Of a stretch of 19,873 nucleotides of DNA, positions 6,739 to 15,900 are shown piece after piece; position 1 is the stretch's first letter; every line of letters starts with the position of its first letter. The translations under genes were made by a program, and so were the position numbers. The notes under the pieces were generated by a model. That model was not told the origin of the DNA. It did no database searches and saw only the letters and a list, made by a program, of their open reading frames with translations. Location: the NCBI GenBank assembly GCA_044433415.1, contig JAWXTP010000045.1, positions 1-19,873 of the forward strand. Direction: 5' to 3'. The stretch is from JAWXTP01 sp044433415 (lineage in GTDB: Bacteria; Bacteroidota; Bacteroidia; Bacteroidales; Rikenellaceae).

Positions 6739-9700
6739 ATGAATGACAATTACTTAACTAACAAAAGGGGTGCGTTAGGAAAATTCTTTGCATGTGCGCT
6801 AGTGGTAGGGATGTTTATGTATGCATCTGCACCAACGTACGCAAGTGACGCATTTACAAAAGTAACAAACGAAAATGAAGTAGACCAGTCTTTCGCAATT
6901 ACTGGTAAAATCTTAGATGAAACAGGTGAGCCTTTAATAGGTGTAACTGTAATCAAAAATGGCTCAACTTATGGTGCAGTAACTACTTACGATGGTAGTT
7001 TTACTTTAGAAGCATCTAAGGGAGACGTGTTCACAGCTTCTTACATAGGCTATGCTTCGCAAGAATTCACAGTTGACACAAAAACAGTTTATAACATTAC
7101 TTTAACAACAGACGGTATCGCAGCAGAAGAAGTTGTTGTAGTAGGTTTCGGTACTCAAAAGAAAGTTAACGTTACAGGTGCTGTAAGTATGATTACAGGT
7201 GATGCACTAGAAAGCCGCCCTGTAAAAGACGTAAGTAATGCCTTACAAGGTATGATACCAGGTCTTATCCTAACTCAGTCTACTGGTGGTGGTGAGGTTT
7301 CTTCATCTATGAATATGAGTATCCGTGGTACTGGTACTATCGGTAACTCTGATGACTCTCCACTTGTACTTGTTGATGGTATTGAATCAAGTATGGACCT
7401 TGTGAATCCTAATGATATTGAAAGTATTTCTGTACTTAAAGATGCTTCATCATCAGCAGTTTATGGTTCTCGTGCTGCTTTTGGTGTGGTTCTTATTACA
7501 ACTAAAAAAGGTACTGCTGGTAAAGCTAAAATTAGCTATTCTGGTAACGTGCGTTTTAATGATGCAATGGCGCTTCCTGATCTAAATGATTCTTACACTT
7601 ACGCAACTTTCAAAAATATCCAAAATACTAACTCTGGTAATGCTCAGTCTTATAGCGCTGAGACTCTAGAGAAAATTTTACAGTTCCAAAACGGAGAGAT
7701 TGATTATGGTACTATCGTATTATCTTCAGGTCTTTATGCTGTAAATACAGTTACTACTTTTGGTAATACAGATTGGTTTGACTTTACTTATGATGATTGG
7801 GTTGCTTCTCAAGAACACAATTTAAGCATTAGCGGTGGTAATGATGGTATTACTTACTCTGTTAGTGGTCAGTACCTTAATCAAAATGGTCTTATCTACA
7901 CTAATAATGAATATTTAAATCGTTATAATTTAAATGCTCGTGTAAGCGTGAAAGTAAAACCTTGGTTAGATATGAACTATACAGGTAAATTTGTTACTAA
8001 ATATCACACTGCACCTGCTTATTTAGAGACTAACTCAGGTTTATTCTATCACCAAATTAATAAAATGGCTGTAACACAACCTATTTATAATCCTGATGGT
8101 GAATATTCACAAGGTACTAGTTATGAACGTTTAATGAATGGTGGTAATAACGAAACTACTACTGCTGTAACAAGTAACCAAGTTCAATTAATTGCTAAAC
8201 CTCTTGATGGATGGAGAATCGTAGCTGAGGGAACTTACCAAACAACTCATAATACAATTCATGATGAGATTTTGCCAGTTTATCAGTATAATGCAGCTGG
8301 TCAAGCAGTAGCTTATTCTTTTAACTCTATTTTAGCAGCAGGTTATACTAAAGTTACAGAAAGTAGAGCAAAAACAGATAGAATCACTGCCAATCTTTAC
8401 TCTGACTACACAAAATCTTTTGGTAAACATAATCTAAAAATATTAGGTGGTATCAATACAGAATCTTCAGATTATAACTACTTAGGTGGTTACAAAACTG
8501 ACCTTATCACTCCTGCGGTTCCTTCTCTTTCAACTGCACTTGAGAGTGACTATATTGACGATGCTTACACTCAATGGTCTACAGTAGGTATCTTTGGTCG
8601 TATCAACTATGACTATGAAGGTAGATATTTTGCTGAGTTTAACATGCGTTATGATGGTACTTCTCGTTTTGAGGATGATGCTAAATGGGCTCTTTTCCCT
8701 TCAGTTTCTGTAGGTTGGAATATTGCTAGAGAGAAATTCTTTGAACCAGCAGCAGATTTATTCTCAAATCTTAAAATTAGAGCTTCTTGGGGTTCTTTAG
8801 GTAACTCTAGAACTTCATCGGCATACCCTACATATTCAGCTATGACTTTAGGCTATACTAATACATGGTTACTTGATGGAGCTTACTCAACAGTAGCTAC
8901 AGCGCCAGCTCTTGTTAGTTCTACACTTACTTGGGAATCTATTCAAACTTATGATTTAGGTTTAGACTTCGCACTGCTTAATAACCGTCTTACAGGTTCT
9001 GTAGGTTATTTCGAGCGTATTACAAAGGACATGGTAGGTCCTGCAAATGAACTTCCTGCAATTCTTGGTACAGATGTTCCTGATACTAATAACTGTGACA
9101 TGAAGGCTTATGGTTGGGAACTTGAGCTTGCTTGGAGAGACAAAATTGGTGATTTCTCTTATAGTGTGAGAGGTACTATTTCTGATGCTCAATCAAAAGT
9201 ATTAAGCTACAATAATGTTACAAGAAGCATATCTGATTACTATGATGGTAAAATGATAGGTGAAATTTGGGGTTATACTTCTATAGGTATCGCAAACTCT
9301 AAAGCTGAAATGGATGCTCACATTGCAACAACTAGTCAAACAAATATCAATAGTGGTACATGGACAGCAGGTGATATGATGTATGCTGACTTAAATGGTG
9401 ATGGTTATGTAAATACTGGTGCTAACACTCTTGATGATTCTGGTGACAGAACAGTTATTGGTAACACAACTCCTCGTTACACTTATGGTCTTAGAGTAGA
9501 TGCTTCATATAAAGAATTTGATATGAGTGTTTATTTCCAAGGTGTAGGTAAAAGAGACTATGCTCCATCTCCAGCTTCTACTTACTTCTTTGGTGGTGGT
9601 AACTCTGTAGCTCAATCTACTAACTACGAAGAGCACCTTGATTTCTGGCGTGACCCTGAGTACAACGCATTAGTTGATACTTATGGTTATGGTACAAACC

Positions 9701-10008
9701 ATGACGCTTACTATTGTCGTCCTTTGACTAATGTTAAAAACCAACAATACCAAACACACTTTTTACAAGATGCTTCTTACTTACGTATGAAAAATATACA
9801 GGTAGGTTATACATTACCAGAGAAAGTGATAAGTAAAATTGGTATTTCTTATCTAAGAGTATATGTGTCAGCTGATAACTTGTTAACATTTACATCGTTA
9901 ACTTCTATACTTGACCCTGAAGCGCTTTCAGGTGCTTATAGTACAGGTGATGGTAAAATTTACCCTCTATCGAAAACTCTTTCAGCTGGTATAAATATTA
10001 ACTTCTAA
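6739..10008 (+). CDS. SusC/RagA-family TonB-dependent outer-membrane transporter, pair 2
   Basis: From the ATG at 6739 this encodes 1089 residues, exactly the length of the first SusC. An in-frame ATG at 6682 would add 19 residues, but I reject it because that segment forms a leader hairpin, is not an open in-frame extension in pair 3, and puts a hydrophilic tail before the signal peptide. The signal peptide is at 1-35 (TYA/SD), the carboxypeptidase-regulatory-like domain at about 52-122, and the TonB-box-like EEVVVVGF at 130-137. The plug contains SVLKDASSSAVYGSRAAFG, a DLNGDG motif lies at 884, and the barrel ends in GININF. Residues 1-54 agree with SusC3 at 44 positions but with SusC1 at only about 34, whereas the rest clearly follows SusC1, suggesting a mosaic. 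susD2 starts 11 nt downstream. The substrate is unknown, probably close to that of pair 1. Confidence 0.96.
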   Translation: MNDNYLTNKRGALGKFFACALVVGMFMYASAPTYASDAFTKVTNENEVDQSFAITGKILDETGEPLIGVTVIKNGSTYGAVTTYDGSFTLEASKGDVFTASYIGYASQEFTVDTKTVYNITLTTDGIAAEEVVVVGFGTQKKVNVTGAVSMITGDALESRPVKDVSNALQGMIPGLILTQSTGGGEVSSSMNMSIRGTGTIGNSDDSPLVLVDGIESSMDLVNPNDIESISVLKDASSSAVYGSRAAFGVVLITTKKGTAGKAKISYSGNVRFNDAMALPDLNDSYTYATFKNIQNTNSGNAQSYSAETLEKILQFQNGEIDYGTIVLSSGLYAVNTVTTFGNTDWFDFTYDDWVASQEHNLSISGGNDGITYSVSGQYLNQNGLIYTNNEYLNRYNLNARVSVKVKPWLDMNYTGKFVTKYHTAPAYLETNSGLFYHQINKMAVTQPIYNPDGEYSQGTSYERLMNGGNNETTTAVTSNQVQLIAKPLDGWRIVAEGTYQTTHNTIHDEILPVYQYNAAGQAVAYSFNSILAAGYTKVTESRAKTDRITANLYSDYTKSFGKHNLKILGGINTESSDYNYLGGYKTDLITPAVPSLSTALESDYIDDAYTQWSTVGIFGRINYDYEGRYFAEFNMRYDGTSRFEDDAKWALFPSVSVGWNIAREKFFEPAADLFSNLKIRASWGSLGNSRTSSAYPTYSAMTLGYTNTWLLDGAYSTVATAPALVSSTLTWESIQTYDLGLDFALLNNRLTGSVGYFERITKDMVGPANELPAILGTDVPDTNNCDMKAYGWELELAWRDKIGDFSYSVRGTISDAQSKVLSYNNVTRSISDYYDGKMIGEIWGYTSIGIANSKAEMDAHIATTSQTNINSGTWTAGDMMYADLNGDGYVNTGANTLDDSGDRTVIGNTTPRYTYGLRVDASYKEFDMSVYFQGVGKRDYAPSPASTYFFGGGNSVAQSTNYEEHLDFWRDPEYNALVDTYGYGTNHDAYYCRPLTNVKNQQYQTHFLQDASYLRMKNIQVGYTLPEKVISKIGISYLRVYVSADNLLTFTSLTSILDPEALSGAYSTGDGKIYPLSKTLSAGININF

Positions 10009-10019
10009 TACTTAACAAA

Positions 10020-12119
10020 ATGATAAAAAATATAAATAAATTACTTGTAGGCTTTAGTCTATTTACTGGTGTTATTACGTTAAGTTCGTGCGAAGATTTC
10101 TTGAGTAAAACTCCACTTGATAAAGTTACTGTAGATGACTTTTTTACTACAGAATCAGATTTAGCGGCTTTTTCGCTTAAGAATTATTCGTTTACAGCGC
10201 CAGGTACAAGTTCTTACGATTTACCAGGTTTAACAACCGATGCAAATACAGATAATGTTGTTTTAGGTGGTTCAGGAAGCACAGCATTGTGGTTACCTTA
10301 TACTGCTAAAACAACTAGTACATCAACTACTTACAGTTTTTCAACTATACGTCAATGCAATTACTTCTTATATTATGTTCCTTTGAGAATTGAAGAAGGT
10401 CGTTTAGCTGAAACAGCTAATGTTAATCACTATATTGGTGAAGTTTACTTCCTTAGAGCACTTCAATATTATAGTAAACTACAAAGTTATGGTGACTTCC
10501 CTATAGTAACAGAGGTTCTTCCTGATGATATGTCTACATTAGTTGCAGCAAGTGAACGTAGACCACGTAATGAGGTAGCTCGTTTCATTCTTGAAGATCT
10601 TGATAAAGCTATTGATTTACTACAGGATAACTTTAGTAATAAAAATAGAATTACAAAAAATGTTGCTTTATTACTTAAATCACGTGTTGCTTTATACGAA
10701 GCTTCATGGTTAACTTACCACAAAGGTACACCTTTCGTACCAGGTGGTGCAGGTTGGCCAGGTGCTGATGCTTCTTACAATGCAGGTTTCACAATTGATA
10801 TTGATGCTGAAGTAGATTTCTTCTTGTCAGAATGTATGGCAGCAGCAAAAGAAGTTGCTGATGGTATAACTTTAACAGCTAACTCTGGAGTATACGAGCC
10901 TAAGAGTGCTAATGATGGTGGTTCTTACAGTGGTTGGAATAGCTATTATGAAATGTATACAGCTGAGGATATGTCAGGAATTTCTGAGGTATTAATGTGG
11001 AAAGACTATGATTCTGACTTAAGTGTTCTTGCTGCAGGTCAAGATCGTATGTATATAGGTACGGCTTATGGTCTTACAAAAAGTACTATCGACACTTACC
11101 TAATGGAGAATGGTCTTCCATGGTATGATGCTGCTTCTGGTTATCAAGGTGATACTGACTTAGATATGGTAAAACAAGATCGTGATGGTCGTTTACAACT
11201 ATTTGTATATGGTCATAGTTCATTAAGAGCCCTAGAAGGTACATCAGGTGATGGTGTGTTATTTGGTTACCCAACATTTACTGAGACTAATGCTGGTAAT
11301 ATTGACCCTACAGGTTACCGTTCTCGTAAATATTATACTTACGATCCTGAAAAAGGTGCTTGTGGTGCACAAGGTGCTGTATTTAGTGATGCTGGTTGGA
11401 TTATTTACCGTGGTGTTGAAGCGCTTCTTAACTATATGGAAGCTAGTTGTATGGCAAACGGTGGTACATCAATTGATGGAACAGCTGCTGGTTACTGGGC
11501 TCAGATTCGTGAACGTGCAGGAGTAAGTACTGACTATAATGCAACAGTTCTTGCAACAGATCTTAATCAAGAAGATGACTGGGGTGTTTACTCAGCAGGT
11601 CAGCAAGTACCAGCTATGCTTTACAATATTCGTCGTGAACGTCGTCTAGAGCTTATGTGTGAAGGTTTCCGTTGGAGCGATCTTAAACGTTGGAGAGCTC
11701 TTGACCAAATCAACGATGCTAACAAATATACTGTTAAAGGTTGTAACTTCTGGGAAAAAATGTATGATGATGGTGTAGCTGCTTATAATGAGTACATGGC
11801 AGACGAAAATAAAGATGCTTTTTCTGTTGTAGGTATAAACCCTGCATTACTTGATAATTCAGGGTCTGTAACAGCTAATATATCGTCTCCAGATTTAGGT
11901 AACTATCTAATTCCTTATATGAAAGTATCAACTAATGATATGTATCAAGGTTATAGCTGGGGTATTCCTTACTACCTACAACCACTTCCAGCAGACGAAA
12001 TTGCTATGACTTGTTCAACTAATGAAGATGGTTCATTTGATTATGACTCAGCTATACTTTACCAAAATCCTTACTGGCCAAGTACAGCAGATGCTACTTA
12101 TGATTCAACTTGGGAATAA
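10020..12119 (+). CDS. SusD/RagB-family nutrient-binding lipoprotein, pair 2
   Basis: This 699-residue SusD-type lipoprotein is partner to the SusC at 6739. The lipobox LSSC places the acylated Cys at 24, followed by Glu-Asp. The RALQYY...YGDFPIVTEVLPDD block and RRERRLELMCEGFRWSDLKR (from residue 538) are as in copy 1. It lacks about 12 residues found in copy 1 near residue 600, the largest length difference between the two. Most other changes are conservative or synonymous, except for a run of substitutions around residues 285-310 and 395-445. Bases 10185-10532 are nearly identical to susD1, whereas flanking parts are not. The gene ends with the same terminator hairpin as pair 1. The ligand is not inferable. 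Confidence 0.95.
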   Translation: MIKNINKLLVGFSLFTGVITLSSCEDFLSKTPLDKVTVDDFFTTESDLAAFSLKNYSFTAPGTSSYDLPGLTTDANTDNVVLGGSGSTALWLPYTAKTTSTSTTYSFSTIRQCNYFLYYVPLRIEEGRLAETANVNHYIGEVYFLRALQYYSKLQSYGDFPIVTEVLPDDMSTLVAASERRPRNEVARFILEDLDKAIDLLQDNFSNKNRITKNVALLLKSRVALYEASWLTYHKGTPFVPGGAGWPGADASYNAGFTIDIDAEVDFFLSECMAAAKEVADGITLTANSGVYEPKSANDGGSYSGWNSYYEMYTAEDMSGISEVLMWKDYDSDLSVLAAGQDRMYIGTAYGLTKSTIDTYLMENGLPWYDAASGYQGDTDLDMVKQDRDGRLQLFVYGHSSLRALEGTSGDGVLFGYPTFTETNAGNIDPTGYRSRKYYTYDPEKGACGAQGAVFSDAGWIIYRGVEALLNYMEASCMANGGTSIDGTAAGYWAQIRERAGVSTDYNATVLATDLNQEDDWGVYSAGQQVPAMLYNIRRERRLELMCEGFRWSDLKRWRALDQINDANKYTVKGCNFWEKMYDDGVAAYNEYMADENKDAFSVVGINPALLDNSGSVTANISSPDLGNYLIPYMKVSTNDMYQGYSWGIPYYLQPLPADEIAMTCSTNEDGSFDYDSAILYQNPYWPSTADATYDSTWE
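10185..10532 (+). repeat. Near-identical tract shared with susD1 (4009-4356)
   Basis: This is the partner of the 348-bp tract in susD1, with one mismatch at 10428. It covers residues of about 56-171, including the start of the SusD fold and the YGDFPIV block. Confidence 0.85.
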
Positions 12120-12124
12120 TCTTT

Positions 12125-12186
12125 AAGTTTCGTTTAGAAACTTTATAATAAAAAGCCCGTGCGACTTTTGTTGCACGGGCTTTTTT
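12125..12186 (+). terminator. Intrinsic terminator after susCD pair 2
   Basis: The main hairpin is GCCCGTGCGAC (12155-12165) / GTTGCACGGGC (12170-12180) with a TTTT loop and six T after it, identical in stem and loop to the pair 1 terminator. A smaller hairpin AAGTTTC/GAAACTT (12125-12143) precedes it. In pair 1 that small stem has one mismatch. The A-run before the main stem means it could also work on the other strand. Confidence 0.93.
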
Positions 12187-12430
12187 ACTAGAAATACTTT
12201 AAAATTAAAGAATTTTTTTGCAAAAAAGTAATTATTTTATAAAAAAAACAAAATTTTAATTCTGATTTTTGTCTCTAAAAGTGCTTGATTTTGAATATTT
12301 TTAAGACTTTTTTTAAAAAAAAGTGCTTTTTTTTTAAATCTTTTAAATTATTGAAGTCTTGATGTTTAGTGTGTTTTTTTAAAAAAAGATAAATAATATT
12401 TAAAAAAATGTAAATAAAATTTAATAAAAA
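12187..12430. other. Very AT-rich intergenic region upstream of promoter 3
   Basis: No gene is seen. It is dominated by A and T tracts, with A8-GTGC-T9 at 12315-12335 nested inside AAGACTT (12303-12309) / AAGTCTT (12354-12360). AAAAGTGCTT also occurs as a direct repeat near 12279 and 12320. Such tracts may bend DNA or act as UP elements for promoter 3. That role is inference. Confidence 0.4.
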
Positions 12431-12462
12431 GTTGGAAAATCGTATAGTTTTTCTTAGATTTG
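12431..12462 (+). promoter_or_regulatory. Bacteroidota-type promoter of susCD pair 3
   Basis: GTTG (12431-12434), a 20-bp spacer, then TAGATTTG (12455-12462). Spacing and much of the spacer match promoters 1 and 2. The implied leader is about 530 nt, the longest of the three. Confidence 0.8.
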
Positions 12463-12563
12463 AACCATATTTAAAAGTGAAGAATGTTTTTTTTAAAGAA
12501 TGCGTAAGCAGTATATATCGCTTTGTTGCATTTTATAAATAAATGTTTTTAGAAATTTACAAA

Positions 12564-12588
12564 TAACAACTAAAGGGAATAGTTGTTA
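12564..12588 (+). promoter_or_regulatory. AAGGGAA-loop hairpin, leader 3
   Basis: A perfect 9-bp stem TAACAACTA/TAGTTGTTA shows AAGGGAA as the loop. The aligned hairpin in leader 2 (6350-6367) keeps a stem but has a CTTT loop, so this GGGA site is particular to pair 3. Confidence 0.6.
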
Positions 12589-12647
12589 AATAAGAAGTAT
12601 TAGGGAAATAATTAAAATTTTTTACAACATTACATTTGTTAATGTAG

Positions 12648-12680
12648 AACTATGAAATTTAGGGAAAGGTTTCGGAAGTT
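12648..12680 (+). promoter_or_regulatory. TAGGGAAA-loop hairpin, leader 3
   Basis: An inner stem TGAAATT (12653-12659) / GGTTTCG (12668-12674) has three G-U wobbles and is extended by AACT (12648-12651) / AGTT (12677-12680). It is homologous to 6441-6467 in leader 2. The stem sequence has changed but pairing as RNA is kept, with the same GGGAAA loop. Confidence 0.5.
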
Positions 12681-12729
12681 TTACAATGACAAAACATGGG
12701 GATGTTTAATAATGTATTGGATTTATTAA
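12652..12729 (+). other. Possible 25-residue upstream ORF in leader 3
   Basis: The ATG opens a 25-codon frame beginning MKFRERFRKFYNDK and ending in TAA. Its first codons match the small ORF in leader 2 (MKLRER). Beyond that the two peptides diverge. It may be a leader peptide, or coincidental to the conserved hairpin. Confidence 0.25.
12692..12707 (+). promoter_or_regulatory. GGGG-loop hairpin, leader 3
   Basis: A perfect 6-bp stem AAACAT/ATGTTT has loop GGGG. I find no obvious equivalent in leader 2. Confidence 0.45.
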
Positions 12730-12839
12730 AGGGGGAATTTCAAGCAATTTTCATTTGCTAGCTATAGGTGTATAGTGTCTATCAAGTTAATTTAGGGGAA
12801 TCTCATTTTTTTTTGCAATACGTGTTATATATTTTATTT

Positions 12840-12868
12840 TATAGTTCAATTAATTAGGGAGAACTATA
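12840..12868 (+). promoter_or_regulatory. TTAGGGA-loop hairpin, leader 3
   Basis: A perfect 8-bp stem TATAGTTC (12840-12847) / GAACTATA (12861-12868) has a 13-nt loop ending in TTAGGGA. It lies about 130 nt before the susC3 start and is not seen in leader 2. Confidence 0.5.
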
Positions 12869-12945
12869 GAATGATTTTTTATAAATAAATGAATTTGCCA
12901 ATGAAGAGAACAAATTAAAAAAGAAACAAAATTGTACGTATGAAA

Positions 12946-12969
12946 TGATTTTTAAATGATTAAAAATCA
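12946..12969 (+). promoter_or_regulatory. Hairpin just upstream of the susC3 start
   Basis: A 10-bp stem TGATTTTTAA/TTAAAAATCA with loop ATGA lies 29 nt before the start codon, homologous to 6687-6710, with a compensated loop-closing pair. It could influence ribosome access to the start. Confidence 0.6.
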
Positions 12970-12998
12970 GAAAATAAACCAACAAAATTTTTAAATTT

Positions 12999-15900
12999 AT
13001 GAATGACAATTACTTAACTAATGCGGGGAATATGTTAGGGAAATTCTTCGCAGGTGCGCTCGTGATAGGAATGTCGATGTATACATCAGCACCTTCGTAC
13101 GCAAGCGACGCATTTACAAAAGTAACAAATGAAAATGAAGTAGACCAGTCTTTCGCAGTTACTGGTAAAATTACAGATGAAGCAGGTGAACCATTAATTG
13201 GTGTAACTATCATCAAAGAAGGTTCTACTTACGGTGTTGTATCATCGTATGATGGCACCTTTGCTCTAGAAGCCTCAAAAGGTGATATTTTCACAGCATC
13301 TTACCTAGGTTTCACATCTCAAAGTTTCACAATTGACACAAAAACAGTTTACGGTATTACACTTGTAGCTGATGCTCTTGCAGTTGATGAAGTAGTAGTA
13401 GTAGGTTTCGGTACTCAAAAGAAAGTTAACGTTACAGGTGCTGTAAGTATGATTGAGGGTGATGCTATCGAGGCTCGTCCAACAAAAGACGTAAGTTCAG
13501 CTCTTCAAGGTCTTATCCCAGGACTTAACTTCACTGTAAGTAGTAGTGGTGGTGAGGTAGCTAGTGAGATGAATTTTAATATCCGTGGTACTGGTACTAT
13601 TGATGACAATTCTAGTGACTCTCCACTTGTTCTTATCGACGGTGTTGAAGGTAATATGAACACAGTGAATCCTAATGATATCGCTAGTATTTCTGTACTT
13701 AAAGATGCTGCATCGGCTTCAATCTATGGTTCTCGTGCTGCATTTGGTGTTATTCTTATCACAACTAAAGAAGGTACCAGTGGTAAAGCGAAAATTAACT
13801 ATTCTTCTAATTTCCGTTTTAACTCACCTATCAACCTTCCTCACACTGTTGATTCTTACACTTATGCTCAAGTAATGAACATAGCTAGTAATAATGATGG
13901 TTCTGGTGATACTTATGATACAGACACTGTAGAGCGTATCTTAGCTTACCAAAATGGTACTTTAAAAACTACAGGTGTTGTAGATAGTGATGGTACTTCT
14001 TGGAAAAACTACCAGTATACTAATGCTAACTCTGACTGGCATGATTACTTCTATAGATCTATGGTAATGTCTCACGACCAAAACCTTAGTATCACTGGAG
14101 GTTCAGATAACTTTGACTACTATGTAAGTGCTCAATACACTAAACAAAATGGTATTCTTGTTTATGAAGACCAAGAAAGTATGAAACGTTATAACTTAAC
14201 AGGACGTATTAATGCAAAACTTACTGATTGGTTAAAACTTACTTACACTAGTAAATGGAATCGTACTAACTACGACCAACCAACTTACTTAACTTATAAT
14301 AGTGGTAACTTCTATCACTCTATTAATAGTGCGAAACCTAATAGCCCTATCTATGATGATAATGGTTATTTATCAGGTACTACAGTTTACAGTAAAATGG
14401 TAGAAGGTGGTGACACTACTAAAGAAACTGATATTAACATAAATCAAATTAGATTAGTAGCAACTCCTCTTAAGGGATGGAATATCACAGCAGAAGGTAG
14501 TATGAAAATTACTAACTATCACACTCACCAAGAAATTCTACCTGTTTATGATTATGATGCTACAGGTACTCCTCAAGAAGTTGAATTTATTGGTGGTAGT
14601 ACAGCTGCTGGTTACAGTCAAATTGTTGAAAATGCTTATTCTACAGATTTCTATACTTTCAACTTGTTTTCTGACTATACCAAAGAGTATAAAGGTCATA
14701 CTTTTAAAATCCTAGGTGGTTTTAATACTGAGTATTATGATTATAGAAATATGAAAATCACTGCTCAAGACCTTGTGACTCCTAATCTTCCAACTATCAA
14801 TACTTCTAACTCTTTTGTTGAGTCAGGTATTGCGGCAGGTTATAAAACATGGGCTACAGCAGGTTTCTTTGGTCGTCTTAATTATGACTATAAAGGTAAA
14901 TATCTATTAGAACTTAATGCACGTTATGATGGTACTTCTCGTTTCATAGAAGACGTACGTTGGGCAGTATTCCCTTCAGCTTCTTTAGGTTGGAATATCG
15001 CAAAGGAAGATTTCTTTGAGCCTCTTAAAGATGTAGTATCTACACTTAAACTGAGAGCTTCTTGGGGTCAGTTAGGTAATACTAATACTTCTAGTTTCTA
15101 TCCTTTCTATGCAACAATGTCTACAGGTTTAAGTAATAGTGGCTGGATGTATGACGGTGCTAAACAAAATACTGCAGCTGCTCCAGATCTTATTAGTACA
15201 TCTTTAACTTGGGAGACAGTTACTTCCTATGAGGTAGGTCTTGACTTCGCAATGTTTAATAATCGTTTAACAGGTGGTGGTGGTTACTTCGAACGTATCA
15301 CTTCTGATATGATTGGACCTGCTGACGACCTTCCTTTAACTCTTGGTACTGATGTTCCTGACACTAACAATGCTGAGATGAAATCTTACGGTTGGGAACT
15401 TGAATTAGCATGGAGAGACAAAATTGGTGATTTCAAATATGGTATTAGAGGTACTATCTATGACGCACAACAAGAAATTACAAAATATAACAACTTTACT
15501 AACTCTATTAGTACTTGGTATGCTGGTAAAAAAGTAGGTGAAATTTGGGGTTATGAAACAGTAGGTATTGCTCAAACTGATGCAGAAATGCAAGCTCACC
15601 TTGATGCTTCTAAACAAACAGCTCTAGGTTCTAACTTTGGTGCTGGTGATATCATGTATCGTGATATTGACGGTGACGGTGAAGTTTCTACAGGTGAAGG
15701 TACATTAGAAGATTCTGGTGACTATAGAGTTATTGGTAACAGTACTTCTAGATATTGTTTTGGTATTTCGATGGACTTTAGCTACAAATGGTTTGACTTA
15801 AGTATGTACTGGCAAGGTGTAGGTAAACGTGACTATAGTGTTGGTACTTCTACTCAACAATACTACTTCGGTGTGTGGAATAACTTCCAACAGTCAATGT

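Larger units (their letters stand above)
12469..12998 (+). promoter_or_regulatory. Long structured 5' leader of susCD pair 3
   Basis: About 530 transcribed nt precede susC3. Hairpins pairable by eye are: 12564-12588 (9 bp, loop AAGGGAA); 12599-12612 (4 bp, loop GGGAAA); 12627-12645 (ACATTA/TAATGT); 12648-12680 (loop TAGGGAAA); 12692-12707 (6 bp, loop GGGG); 12743-12759 (AGCAA/TTGCT); 12762-12775 (CTATA/TATAG); 12840-12868 (8 bp, loop with TTAGGGA); and 12946-12969 (10 bp). Two more G-runs, GGGGGAA at 12731 and GGGGAA at 12795, are not in clear stems. Several blocks align with leader 2. Seven GGGR clusters in such AT-rich RNA is conspicuous and suggests repeated binding sites for a regulator. 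Confidence 0.6.

Noticed and set aside
12564..12868. Firm assignment of the GGGA hairpins as CsrA sites
   Set aside because: The loops contain GGA-like motifs but not the full CsrA consensus, and no csrA gene is in the window. The binding partner is left open.
6256..12998. Antisense small RNA promoter on the minus strand of the leaders
   Set aside because: I looked for TAnnTTTG on the minus strand in leaders 2 and 3 and found no good match with a -33 box.
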